The notes beneath the pieces are model-generated. The model saw only the letters and a list, made by a program, of their open reading frames with translations, was not told the origin of the DNA and did no database searches. A stretch of DNA of 64,000 nt from Opitutales bacterium (GTDB taxonomy: Bacteria; Verrucomicrobiota; Verrucomicrobiia; Opitutales; UBA2987). The stretch's first letter is position 1. Every line of letters starts with the position of its first letter. A program made the position numbers and the translations under genes. Positions 1-9,039 of the stretch are shown here, piece by piece. The DNA lies in the NCBI GenBank assembly GCA_021772515.1, contig JAJFLU010000043.1:124001-188000 (forward strand), written 5' to 3'.

Positions 1-310
1 AAACGGTTTCCACAGTTTTCTGCTCTGATTCCAGGGAAACTTCGATCGGCCCCCGACTCAACCGCATGGACATAAGGTTATGTGAAAAGATACGCTTACC
101 CTTGCGAGTAAAAGCATCCCGAGAATAGCCAACCTTGCCCTCACCCAAATAAATTTCCTGCCATTCCTCATAAAATAACCCCTGCGGAGGATCACCAATA
201 TCGATATCGGGAATTCCCGCATCCAACAACAGTGTCGCGGCGAGAATACCTGTAACGATGGCTAGCGCCGGGAATAATGATCTTATGCGAGTTGACCTAA
301 AATGTTTCAA
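1..310 (-). CDS. N-terminal part of a membrane-anchored protein, cut by the window edge
   Basis: An open leftward frame runs off the left end of the window. The visible part is about 103 residues. It has a basic N-terminus, one hydrophobic segment at about residues 11-29, and then a polar exported region containing the motif GEGKVGYSRD. Motifs of that kind occur ahead of transglutaminase-like domains in some secreted proteins of this type of bacterium, but the diagnostic part lies outside the window, so the family is a guess. I see no in-frame ATG before the membrane segment. A TTG at 308-310 is the most reasonable start and another TTG lies at 344-346. The gene is divergent from the oxidoreductase at 443. 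Confidence 0.55.
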   Translation of the reverse strand, partial: MKHFRSTRIRSLFPALAIVTGILAATLLLDAGIPDIDIGDPPQGLFYEEWQEIYLGEGKVGYSRDAFTRKGKRIFSHNLMSMRLSRGPIEVSLESEQKTVETV

Positions 311-369
311 AACTAGAAAACTTAATCCCGATGTATAATAGGGCAAAACAAATCCAATGGGAGTTCGAC

Positions 370-398
370 TTGCACAGTTATCTATTTTCGGGTTTATT
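370..398 (+). promoter_or_regulatory. Putative sigma-70-type promoter of the flavin oxidoreductase gene
   Basis: A TTGCAC element at 370-375 and a TTTATT element at 393-398 are separated by 17 bases. They lie about 45 bases upstream of the GTG start at 443, which has a good AGGAAGG ribosome binding site at 431-437. The call rests on hexamers and spacing only. Confidence 0.4.
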
Positions 399-442
399 TA
401 GTCGGCTGATGTGGGTTGATTATTAATGACAGGAAGGAATTC

Positions 443-1834
443 GTGAAAAAAAATTTTGAGTTTATTGTTATCGGTGGGGGAAGCGCAGGGTATGCTGCTG
501 CCAATACCTACCGGGAGACCAGCGAAAACGTGGCTGTGGTGGATAGTTCCGCCGAGCTTGGCGGTTTGTGCATCCTGCGTGGTTGTATGCCATCAAAAAC
601 TCTCCTCTATATAGCGGATGTCTTGCACCACGCCCGACAGGGGGCAAAATTTGGCCTCAATATCCCCACCGCAACCGCAGATATGGCCGCTGTTCACGAA
701 CGCAAAAAGCGCATCATCGGTGAGTTCGCAGAATACCGTGCCAATCAATTGCAGGGCGGAAAATTCGACCTCATTCGTAGTTCCGCCCATTTTATGGACG
801 AAAAAACCATCCGCCTCGACAATGGCGACGAGCTCACTGCGGACGCTTTTCTTGTTTCGACGGGTTCAGTGGTGAATTTCCCTCCCTTGCCGGGACTGGA
901 AAAGGACTCCGCAATCATCAGCGATAACGTCCTTGATCTCGATCACCTTCCGGAGTCTGTAATCGTTTTGGGCGGTGGCGTGGTGGCCTGTGAACTGGCC
1001 CAATTTCTCAACCGCATGGGCTCCAAGGTCATCCAGATACAGCGCAGCGCCACGATTCTGAAAGAGGGTTCGCCCGAGGCCGCGCAGGTGGTCATGCAGG
1101 CGTTTAGGGACGAGGGCATCGAGCTTCACACAGGCACCAAAATAACCGGAATCGAGAAAATCGGAGACCGATCTCGCGTAACTTTTCAAGCAAATGGTGC
1201 AGAGATCACCAAAGAGGCCGCCTATTTATTCAACGCCTTGGGCCGCAAACCGAATACTTCGAATTTGGGGCTGGAACATGCTGGAGTCGAGTTGCTCCGC
1301 AGCGGTCATATAAAAACCAATGCCCTTCAGCAGTCGAGCAACCCCCGGATTTATGCAGCCGGAGACTGCGCCGGACCCCACGAAATTGTCCACGTCGCTA
1401 TCCTCCAGGGCGAAGTGGCCGCCCGCCATGCCGCCGGTTTGAACCCCGATCAGGTCAATTACAACCACCTGACCAAGGTAATTTTCACCGACCCCCAAGT
1501 CGCCGCAACGGGCATCCCTGAAACTGATTTAAACGCCCGCAATGTCGCTTTCCTGACTGCGGATTACCCTTTCGACGACCATGGAAAATCTATCTTGATG
1601 GAAGCCAAATACGGCTATGTAAAAATTTGGGCCGACAAAGCCGCTGGTGTGGTCTTGGGAGCCGAATGTGTGGGCAAAGACGCCGGTGAACTCATCCACT
1701 CCATGACCGTTGCGGTGGCATTGAGGGCGACTGTTTTCGACCTCTTAAAGGCTCATTGGTATCATCCCACTTTGTCCGAAATCTGGACCTACCCGCTCGA
1801 AGAAATCGCCGATGAGTTGAAAAAGCGGGATTAG
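443..1834 (+). CDS. Dihydrolipoyl dehydrogenase/mercuric reductase-like flavin disulfide oxidoreductase
   Basis: A 463-residue member of the class I pyridine nucleotide-disulfide oxidoreductases, which pass electrons between NAD(P)H, FAD and a redox-active disulfide. It has the N-terminal FAD fold (IGGGSAG, about residues 10-16), the CxxxxC disulfide (Cys43 and Cys48, in GGLCILRGCMPS), a second nucleotide-binding fold near residue 170 (VLGGGVVACE), the AAGDC flavin motif, and the C-terminal His-Glu pair in HPTLSE. The start is GTG at 443, chosen for its AGGAAGG site five bases upstream; an upstream TTG at 416 is less likely. No partner E2 or mer genes are nearby, so the exact substrate (lipoamide, glutathione-like thiol or metal) cannot be fixed. 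Its stop codon overlaps the hisA stop in a convergent arrangement. Confidence 0.9.
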   Translation: MKKNFEFIVIGGGSAGYAAANTYRETSENVAVVDSSAELGGLCILRGCMPSKTLLYIADVLHHARQGAKFGLNIPTATADMAAVHERKKRIIGEFAEYRANQLQGGKFDLIRSSAHFMDEKTIRLDNGDELTADAFLVSTGSVVNFPPLPGLEKDSAIISDNVLDLDHLPESVIVLGGGVVACELAQFLNRMGSKVIQIQRSATILKEGSPEAAQVVMQAFRDEGIELHTGTKITGIEKIGDRSRVTFQANGAEITKEAAYLFNALGRKPNTSNLGLEHAGVELLRSGHIKTNALQQSSNPRIYAAGDCAGPHEIVHVAILQGEVAARHAAGLNPDQVNYNHLTKVIFTDPQVAATGIPETDLNARNVAFLTADYPFDDHGKSILMEAKYGYVKIWADKAAGVVLGAECVGKDAGELIHSMTVAVALRATVFDLLKAHWYHPTLSEIWTYPLEEIADELKKRD

Positions 1835-2559
1835 CCCTCGCCCGCCCCGATAATCGAGCCTAAATCGATTTTGCCCTCGTAAAGGGCTCTGCCGATGATA
1901 ACTCCCTCCAGATTCGAGTGATTTTTTGACATAGCTTGAAATCGCTCAACATCTTGTGCACAGGCAACCCCGCCCGAAGCGATGATTCGCGCAGGCACAT
2001 GGTCGAGCATTTCCCGTTGAGCCTCGAAATTCGGTCCGGTCAGCATCCCGTCGGTGGCAATATCGGTGTAAATAATCGTTTCCACCCCCATCGCGGCAAC
2101 CCGCCAAGCAAGATCAAGCGCACTCAGGTCGACGGCGTCCACCCAACCTCTCAAGGCCACTTTTCCCTTCAAGGCATCGATACCCACGGCGATTCGCGAG
2201 CCGAATTTCTCCACCATCGACTCCAAAAACGACGAATCCTCTGCCGCGATGGTTCCGAGCGCCACCCTGGCGGCTCCGCTATTAAATGCCCGCTCGATAG
2301 CCTGTTGACTCCTAAGCCCCCCGCCCATCTGGACTTTGAGCCCGCTGGCAGCGATTTTTTCAACCGAGTTCCAGTTTTGTGGACTTCCACCAAAGGCGCC
2401 ATCGAGATCCACCACATGAATCCATTCAGCCCCCGCCTCCAACCAAAGACCGGCGGGAATGGCAGGATCCTCATAATAGACGGTTTCCCTGTCCGCCCTG
2501 CCCTGTTCAAGACGCACCACACGCCCCCCTCGTAAATCAATTGCCGGATACAAATTCAC
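1831..2559 (-). CDS. hisA: Phosphoribosylformimino-5-aminoimidazole carboxamide ribotide isomerase (histidine biosynthesis)
   Basis: HisA converts ProFAR to PRFAR, the fourth step of histidine biosynthesis, in the cytoplasm. The protein is about 242 residues, usual for the family, and is a TIM barrel. The N-terminal strand PAIDLRGGRVVRL carries the first catalytic Asp. The second catalytic Asp lies in the TDIATDGMLTGPN segment, and phosphate-binding loops are seen at VQMGGGLR and IIASGGV. The start is taken as GTG at 2557-2559, directly before NLYPAIDL; a longer frame upstream adds residues that do not look like HisA. No other his gene is in the window. The 3' end shares four bases with the oppositely oriented oxidoreductase, each gene using part of the other's stop. 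Confidence 0.93.
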   Translation of the reverse strand: MNLYPAIDLRGGRVVRLEQGRADRETVYYEDPAIPAGLWLEAGAEWIHVVDLDGAFGGSPQNWNSVEKIAASGLKVQMGGGLRSQQAIERAFNSGAARVALGTIAAEDSSFLESMVEKFGSRIAVGIDALKGKVALRGWVDAVDLSALDLAWRVAAMGVETIIYTDIATDGMLTGPNFEAQREMLDHVPARIIASGGVACAQDVERFQAMSKNHSNLEGVIIGRALYEGKIDLGSIIGAGEG

Positions 2560-2613
2560 AAACCCAAAATCAAGATTCCCCAACCAAAAGCAAAACAAAA
2601 ACGCCTTGGGGCT

Positions 2614-3441
2614 CTATGGCTTCACAACCATAGTTGATGGTGATTTTTCCGGCAATTCCTTCACAAAAATTCTGCCTTTGAGGTAAAGCCGGGCTTGGCC
2701 AGATATTTCTACTCTGTCGCCTTTGTCTATGCAGTGCAGATACCCTCTGCGGGCGGAAATTTGGACCGCTTCGAGTTCCTTTTTACCGAGCGCTTTGGAC
2801 CAATAGGGTGTCAACAGGCAATGGGCGGAACCGGTCACGGGATCTTCGATGATGCCTGCGTCGGGAGCGAAAAACCGCGATACAAAATCAACTTCGGGCG
2901 CATCGCCTCGGGCCGTTATGACCACACCGAATTTATTCAATTTTACTAACGCATCCAGATCGGGGGTGACTTCCGCGACTCTCGCCTCATTGTCCAAAAC
3001 CACCACCAAATACATGCCATCGAAACACCCAACGACTCCCTCCTTGAGCCATCCCGCAATGGCTTCGGGGAGAGCGATTGGCTCTAATTCCTTGGCCGGA
3101 AAATCCATCCGTAACCGATCCCCCTCTTTAAAAACCGTCAACCTTCCGCTGCGGGAGGTAAAATCGACCTTTTCGTCCGCCGGATTTTCCAAAAAATGCA
3201 CAAATGCCGCCGCCAATGTGGCATGGCCGCATAAATCAACCTCCAAAGCAGGCGTGAACCACCGCAAATGATAGCCGCCCTCCTCAGGCACAATATAAGC
3301 GGTTTCCGAGAGGTTGTTTTCGATGGCGATCGATTGCAGGGTTTCGTCATCCAACCACGACTCCAGAGGGCAAAAAGCTGCGGAGTTGCCCCCGAACAAT
3401 CGGTCGGTAAACGCATCAACTTGGTAAATTGGTATTTCCAT
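2614..3441 (-). CDS. PhzF-family isomerase/epimerase
   Basis: A 275-residue member of the PhzF superfamily (diaminopimelate-epimerase fold). The start at the ATG giving MEIPIYQVDAFT matches the family N-terminus. The conserved catalytic glutamate is Glu46 in NNLSETAYI. The DLCGHATLA and DPVTGSAH blocks that line the active site of PhzF/YddE proteins are present, and the C-terminal QARLYLKGRIFV strand is complete. PhzF itself acts in phenazine formation, but most homologues are of unknown substrate. No phenazine genes are near, so only the fold and likely isomerase chemistry are claimed. It lies 54 bases from hisA on the same strand. Confidence 0.88.
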   Translation of the reverse strand: MEIPIYQVDAFTDRLFGGNSAAFCPLESWLDDETLQSIAIENNLSETAYIVPEEGGYHLRWFTPALEVDLCGHATLAAAFVHFLENPADEKVDFTSRSGRLTVFKEGDRLRMDFPAKELEPIALPEAIAGWLKEGVVGCFDGMYLVVVLDNEARVAEVTPDLDALVKLNKFGVVITARGDAPEVDFVSRFFAPDAGIIEDPVTGSAHCLLTPYWSKALGKKELEAVQISARRGYLHCIDKGDRVEISGQARLYLKGRIFVKELPEKSPSTMVVKP

Positions 3442-3536
3442 AACAAATCCAGTATGGCAAAAAACAAGAAAGGGGAACAGCCACAATTGTTTACTTAACA
3501 AAAGATTACAGTTGGGAATGGGGGACTTTCAGGGAA

Positions 3537-6329
3537 TTGCTTTGCGCGGGGCTCAAGATTTCTTTTGAAGAGGGTATGCAATTGGATTCCAGAGATGGTC
3601 TGAACCGATTGGCCGACTACAGCCCGGTTTACCGGAATTACCTGAGCCAATACCCCGAATCTGCGCTCTGGCTGGTTAATCCCGTCAACAGCGAAACGAA
3701 TTTTCGTTACAGCGCATTTAAAAATACATGGCAGAGCGAATTCGAGGAGGACAAGGCCAAGAGCATCGAATTCTTGCCCTGCATTCAAAAATTTCGACGG
3801 CAAATGTCCATGCGGATTGCCTTCCGGGAGATCAACCGCCTTTCGGACATCGAAAATTCCATGCAGGAACTCACCCTGCTGGCGGAGTTTTGTTTACAGG
3901 AAGTCGCCACCAAAACAATGGCTCAATGGGAAAAACGTCTCGGTCAACCCTGGGATGATACGACCGACCGACCGGCGAGATATTGCATCCTCGGCCTGGG
4001 AAAATTGGGCGGCGGTGAGCTGAATTTTTGTTCGGATATCGATTTGATCTATTTTTTCGACGGCGATGGCTGCTGCCGCAAGGGAGGGAATTCCACCACA
4101 ACCGATAATGAATATTTTTTTAACCGCGCCTTTCAATCGCTGACCAAAACGCTACAGGAACGCAGCGAATTTGGATTTCTCTACAATATCGACCTCAGAC
4201 TGCGGCCCGAAGGCTCGACAGGCCCGATTGCGCGATCCCTTGCTGGAATGGAAAATTATTATTACTCGGCGGGTCAAACCTGGGAGCGACTGGCCCTGCT
4301 GCGGGCAAGACCGGTGGCCGGGGACAAGGGTCTCGGGGAGGAGTTTTTTGAAAGCATAAACCCATTCCGCTACCCTCGTCATCCCCCCGAGGAACTGCTT
4401 TCCGAAGTTGCCGGAGTTAAAATCCGCACGGAAAAGGAACTGGTCGGTATAACTCAGCTAAAAAATGACATAAAAAGCGGTTACGGCGGCATCCGGGAGA
4501 TCGAGTTTTTCGTTCAGGCGCTGCAATTGCTCCATGCGGGCAAAAATCCATTCCTTCAGGTCGGCAGAACGCTTGAAGCCATTGAGCGACTCGCCCGCTA
4601 CGATTTGCTGGATAAAAACGACGCCTCTTTTCTCATAGAATCCTATAATTTCCTGCGGAAAGTGGAACACCGCCTGCAAATGAAGGAGGAGAAACAAACC
4701 CATACTCTTCCAGAAAACGATTTCGATTACGAGAAATTGGCAAAGTCACTGGGATTCGCAACCAAAGAGGATTTACAGCAAAAAATATCACCACTGCGTA
4801 ATAAAGTTCGAGAAATTTACAAAAGCCTTCTGACGGAAAACACTATCGAGATTGAGCTGCAAGACTGGACCGTATTTTTGTCGGGGAAAGGAATATCTCC
4901 CGCTATTTCCAAGGAGCTTGGAAGGTGGTTCGGCGACGGAAAAGAAGAGGAAGCCGCCATACGACTGCGAACCTTTGCCCTCGGCGGGCCGCATTATGCA
5001 GTCACCCGCGAGCAAGTGCAGCTTTTGGTGAACCTTGCTCTGCAATTTGATGAAGTGCTGCCCCAACTGGCCCGTCCCTTGGCTTCTTTGGAAAGGGTTT
5101 CCAAATTTGCCGAAAGCTACTCGGCACGGAAATTTTTCTTTAAAACCTGCGCGGCGCATCCTCGGTTTTTTCATTCCCTCTGCCTCTTGCTCGACCGTAG
5201 CCGGTTCACCACAAAGCTGCTTTGTCAACATCCCGAGATAATGGAGGAGGTTCTTGTCGTCCAAAATCGAAAGAATAAGCCCATTGAGCGTCTTCTGGAA
5301 GAATTGGCTGATCTTCCTCAGGGAAATGAGTTTCCCAAATGGCTTTGGCTTTATGTCAAAGCGGAGCAGGTGCGCCTTTCCATCTCCCAATTAGCCGGGG
5401 ACTTAGATTCTGAAGAATTGGAAGCAAATCTCACTTCACTGGCCGATGCGGTCTTGCGATACACTCTCGGCATCATTGATCAAGGGGGAAAATTGACAGT
5501 AATCGGATTGGGGAAATTCGGAGCGCGGGAAATGATATTCGGCTCTGACCTCGATCTGATAATTCTCAGCGATGAATCAGAGAGCCAATCCTCATTGGTA
5601 TCAATAAAACGACTGCTCGCCATTTTGGGATACCGCAATCCTCAGGGCACAACCTACGAAATCGACCTGCGCCTGCGCCCCTACGGCAGGGACGGGTCAC
5701 TCATCACCACTTTGGACTCTTTTCGCCGATATTACCAAAAATCGGCTCAGACATGGGAAAAGCAATTGCTCACCAGATCGAGATTTATTTGCGGTAATGA
5801 ACAATTGGGCCGGGAGTTTGTCGAATTTCGGAACCAACTGATTTATTCAACGTCTCCAAATGACGAGGAATGGAATGATATTCTGAAAATGAAAAATCGT
5901 ATCGAAAAGGCCAAAGTCCCCTCGGACAACCCTTTGCGGGCTTTTAAAAAAGGTCCCGGCGGCCTCTTGGAAATAGAGTTTCTTTGCCAAATGGCGCAGT
6001 TAAAATTCGGTGTCGCACATCCGGAACTTCGTCAGGCCAATACCCGGGAAGTCCTCGCGCAACTGACCCAAAGGGGGCTTCTGAAATCGAATGATAGTCG
6101 AAAATTGAGCGAAAATTATGAATTTCTCAGGTCCATCGAACTACACCTTCGGCGCGATACCAACAAAGCGGTTGATACCATCGACAAGCAGTCAACCGCA
6201 CAGGCAACACTGGCCAAATGGATGGGATTCGGTAGCCCGGAAACATTTTGGAACCGCCACCAAACAGGCATGAACGAAAACAAAAAGATTGCGAAAAACC
6301 TCAGAAATGAAATAATCACGTCCAATTAA
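3537..6329 (+). CDS. glnE: Bifunctional glutamine synthetase adenylyltransferase/deadenylase
   Basis: GlnE attaches AMP to and removes it from glutamine synthetase in response to nitrogen status. About 930 residues, close to the enterobacterial length. Two nucleotidyltransferase domains are visible: GLGKLGGGELNFCSDIDL near residue 152 (deadenylylation half) and GLGKFGAREMIFGSDLDL near residue 656 (adenylylation half). Each is followed by the RLRPEG or RLRPYG block and by helical GlnD_UR_UTase regions (GYGGIREIEFF; GPGGLLEIEFL). The first start is a TTG at 3537. An in-frame ATG at 3576 is an alternative, with purine-rich GAAGAGGG just upstream. No glnA or glnB is in the window. Confidence 0.93.
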   Translation: MLCAGLKISFEEGMQLDSRDGLNRLADYSPVYRNYLSQYPESALWLVNPVNSETNFRYSAFKNTWQSEFEEDKAKSIEFLPCIQKFRRQMSMRIAFREINRLSDIENSMQELTLLAEFCLQEVATKTMAQWEKRLGQPWDDTTDRPARYCILGLGKLGGGELNFCSDIDLIYFFDGDGCCRKGGNSTTTDNEYFFNRAFQSLTKTLQERSEFGFLYNIDLRLRPEGSTGPIARSLAGMENYYYSAGQTWERLALLRARPVAGDKGLGEEFFESINPFRYPRHPPEELLSEVAGVKIRTEKELVGITQLKNDIKSGYGGIREIEFFVQALQLLHAGKNPFLQVGRTLEAIERLARYDLLDKNDASFLIESYNFLRKVEHRLQMKEEKQTHTLPENDFDYEKLAKSLGFATKEDLQQKISPLRNKVREIYKSLLTENTIEIELQDWTVFLSGKGISPAISKELGRWFGDGKEEEAAIRLRTFALGGPHYAVTREQVQLLVNLALQFDEVLPQLARPLASLERVSKFAESYSARKFFFKTCAAHPRFFHSLCLLLDRSRFTTKLLCQHPEIMEEVLVVQNRKNKPIERLLEELADLPQGNEFPKWLWLYVKAEQVRLSISQLAGDLDSEELEANLTSLADAVLRYTLGIIDQGGKLTVIGLGKFGAREMIFGSDLDLIILSDESESQSSLVSIKRLLAILGYRNPQGTTYEIDLRLRPYGRDGSLITTLDSFRRYYQKSAQTWEKQLLTRSRFICGNEQLGREFVEFRNQLIYSTSPNDEEWNDILKMKNRIEKAKVPSDNPLRAFKKGPGGLLEIEFLCQMAQLKFGVAHPELRQANTREVLAQLTQRGLLKSNDSRKLSENYEFLRSIELHLRRDTNKAVDTIDKQSTAQATLAKWMGFGSPETFWNRHQTGMNENKKIAKNLRNEIITSN

Positions 6330-6385
6330 GCATCCAGATAAATAGATGCAATCACGGTCATTTGGATTGGTGGATCCTTTAATGA

Positions 6386-6414
6386 TTGTCCTTTTTCCAT
6401 TAATTTCCTATATA
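6386..6414 (+). promoter_or_regulatory. Strong sigma-70-type promoter placed for a leaderless or near-leaderless protease mRNA
   Basis: TTGTCC (6386-6391) and TATATA (6409-6414) are spaced by exactly 17 bases. Transcription would be expected to begin around 6420, and the ATG codons of the protease gene are at 6425 and 6428. There is no room for a normal Shine-Dalgarno sequence and none is seen. Confidence 0.55.
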
Positions 6415-6424
6415 TAGACCACAT

Positions 6425-9031
6425 ATGATGAAAAAACTGGCTCAACCAAAGAAAAACCCATTAGCGCCCGCAATCCATCGATCTCTGGAGAGACTGAAGC
6501 TGTTGGTCATTGTTTCGTGTTTTATGGGGTTGGCCATTTCTGCCGATGCCAGTGAATTTGTCATCAATCGCGGCGACCTCGAGCAGATGCGGCAGGAGAC
6601 CGAAAAAGCAATCAACTACCTGCAATGGTATCACTACAAGAAGGAGCCCATCACCAGAATCGATCAGGAGGAAATGCTCACATCCTTCATGGGGGAACTG
6701 GATTACGGCAGACTATTTTTTCTCCAAAGGGACGAGGAAGAAATCCTCGGCAGATTTGGCAACACTCTCATAGACAGTTATTTCCGTCAGGGGAAATGGC
6801 TTTATCCGGCTTTTCAAATCTTTCAAATTTACCGCGAAAAATCGCTCGCTCGCCTCAATTGGGTCTCACAGAGACTGGAGGGTGATTTCGACTTCACCAC
6901 CGAGGATACATTTGTGCTCGATCGGTCGGAAGCAGAGTGGCCGGTGGACCCGGCGGAGGCCAACGATTTATGGGAAAAACGCTTAACCTTTGACCTTCTT
7001 CAGGAAGTGCTCAACGGAGAAACCGAAGAGAGAGCCAAGGAAAAAGTGGATCGACGGTATCGACGCACCTTGCGCTACGTTGAAGGCCTCGAACCCCGCG
7101 ATGTGCAGGAGATTTTCCTCACCTCTTTCGCCCAAATGTACGACCCCCACTCCACCTTTTATTCACCCGATACCTGGGATGACTTCACCATCTCGATGCG
7201 CAATTCGCTGGTGGGAATCGGGGCGCTCCTGCGTGATGAGGATGGCTACTGTGTAATTCAGCAACTGCTCCCGGGTGGACCTGCGGAATTGAGCAATCAG
7301 TTCAATCCCGGTGATAAAATCGTCGAAGTGCGACAGGAGGGCGATAAACCGGTGGATGTCATCGACATGAAATTGCGCAAAATCGTGGATAATATCCGGG
7401 GCCCAAAAGGGACCAAAGTGCATCTTACAATTATCCCGGCCAATGCCACCGACCCCTCGGAGCGCAAAGAGGTGACCCTCGTCCGCGAGGAGATCAAGTT
7501 GACCGAAAACCTGGCCAGCGCAGAAATTATTGAATACCCTCTGGACGACCACAGGACACTGGCGATGGGGGTTATCGAACTGCCTTCCTTTTATGGTTCC
7601 GGTGTCGGTGATCAGGTTGAGTCGAGCACCACTGCCGACGTGGAAGAACTTATTGAAAAACTGAACGAAGAGGGCATCGATGGCCTGGTGCTCGACCTTC
7701 GCCGCAATGGCGGAGGGCTCCTCAGCGAGGCGATCAAGCTGACCGGCTTGTTCATCCCCAAGGGTCCCGTCGTGCAGGTTAAGGACACCACCGGACAAAT
7801 CCGCGAGGATTGGGACACCGACCCCAAGGTGGTTTACGATGGCCCGCTGGTGGTGCTGGTTTCACGGCGCAGCGCCTCGGCCAGTGAAATCGTGGCAGGC
7901 GCTCTGCAAAACCTGGACCGCGCCCTCATTGTGGGAGACTCCTCTACTCACGGAAAAGGCACTGTGCAGCAAATTTTTGAGCTCGATCGGAAGTCCGGCC
8001 TGGCCATTTTCAGCAAGCCGAAGGCGGAAAAATTGGGAGCCACAAAAATTACCATTCAAAAATTTTACCTGCCCAACGGAGATTCCACGCAAAATAAGGG
8101 CGTGATTTCAGACATTGTTTTGCCCTCCATCAATGAATTGCTCCCGATGGGCGAATCCGATCTTCCCAACGCCCTGGTTTGGGACGCCATTGAACCCCTG
8201 CGGTGGAATGCCAAAGAAACGGTCGGCCCAAATGGCAAAGAGATCGACGAGGGCATAACCTCCTACCTGCGGGAGGCGAGTGAGAGTCGGCAGGATACCC
8301 TCGGGGAATTTTCTTACCTCCAGAGGCAGATAGATTGGTTTAAAAATAAGCAGGAAGAAAAAGAATTTTCACTCAACCTCGATATTCGCAAATCTCAACG
8401 TGATCTGGACAACAAGTTCAAGGAGGAGATGGATAGCGAAAAGGAGAACCTGAGCCGGGATTATTTCAAGTGGCACGAGGTGCTATTGGATGTCAGCGTT
8501 GAGAAGGAAATACAGCATCAGGCAAAACTCCGAAACACTCTGCTTCCCAATGGCAAATCCAAGGCCAACGCCTATTATCAGAAAGTCTTTTACTTCCAGT
8601 CCGCGCAGGATGCGCCAATCAAGGAGATTTGGGTGGATTCGATCGATTATGAAAAATCCCTCAAGCACAGTGCAGAAATTGCGGCCAGTTTGACGAATCT
8701 ATCGGGGGTTCCCATACAGGAATCTAAAGTGACTGACTTGTTAAACTACTTCAAAAACGCCGAAACCAGCGCCGAATTCAATGTCGAAAAAGCCTTCGCC
8801 GATTTCTTGGGCGCTGAACTCGATGCGGAAACCATCGATAACATACTTCCCGGATATTTTACGGCATTGGTCAACCTGGACCCGGAGCTACTAACAGAAA
8901 AACCAGCATTGGACATACCCCTGCGCGAGAGCATCCGAATCGTTGCCGATTGGGTCGTGAAATCAGAGGAATCGATAAATTCCAGCACAATCGCCATCCT
9001 CAAAACCAAAGATCCCGTGCGGGTTGACTGA
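6425..9031 (+). CDS. prc: Carboxy-terminal processing protease (Prc/Tsp type, S41 family)
   Basis: An 868-residue periplasmic serine protease of the tail-specific type, which trims or degrades exported proteins from their C-terminus. An N-terminal signal segment (about residues 25-45, ending near ADA-SEF) is followed by an N-terminal helical domain, a PDZ region near residue 270-340 (SLVGIGALLRDEDG; LPGGPAE), the S41 core with RNGGG, the catalytic serine in the RRSASASEI block (about residues 480-488) and the general-base Lys511 in THGKGTVQQ. A long C-terminal Prc-type domain follows. This long form resembles E. coli Prc rather than the short CtpA type. It has its own promoter and no clear ribosome binding site. 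It runs convergently into prmC with only eight bases between stops. Confidence 0.93.
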   Translation: MMKKLAQPKKNPLAPAIHRSLERLKLLVIVSCFMGLAISADASEFVINRGDLEQMRQETEKAINYLQWYHYKKEPITRIDQEEMLTSFMGELDYGRLFFLQRDEEEILGRFGNTLIDSYFRQGKWLYPAFQIFQIYREKSLARLNWVSQRLEGDFDFTTEDTFVLDRSEAEWPVDPAEANDLWEKRLTFDLLQEVLNGETEERAKEKVDRRYRRTLRYVEGLEPRDVQEIFLTSFAQMYDPHSTFYSPDTWDDFTISMRNSLVGIGALLRDEDGYCVIQQLLPGGPAELSNQFNPGDKIVEVRQEGDKPVDVIDMKLRKIVDNIRGPKGTKVHLTIIPANATDPSERKEVTLVREEIKLTENLASAEIIEYPLDDHRTLAMGVIELPSFYGSGVGDQVESSTTADVEELIEKLNEEGIDGLVLDLRRNGGGLLSEAIKLTGLFIPKGPVVQVKDTTGQIREDWDTDPKVVYDGPLVVLVSRRSASASEIVAGALQNLDRALIVGDSSTHGKGTVQQIFELDRKSGLAIFSKPKAEKLGATKITIQKFYLPNGDSTQNKGVISDIVLPSINELLPMGESDLPNALVWDAIEPLRWNAKETVGPNGKEIDEGITSYLREASESRQDTLGEFSYLQRQIDWFKNKQEEKEFSLNLDIRKSQRDLDNKFKEEMDSEKENLSRDYFKWHEVLLDVSVEKEIQHQAKLRNTLLPNGKSKANAYYQKVFYFQSAQDAPIKEIWVDSIDYEKSLKHSAEIAASLTNLSGVPIQESKVTDLLNYFKNAETSAEFNVEKAFADFLGAELDAETIDNILPGYFTALVNLDPELLTEKPALDIPLRESIRIVADWVVKSEESINSSTIAILKTKDPVRVD

Positions 9032-9039
9032 CCGCCCTC

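Noticed and set aside
1936-2535. Long rightward open frame inside hisA
   Set aside because: It is antisense to a clear hisA gene and its translation is rich in Pro, His and Arg as expected for a shadow frame.
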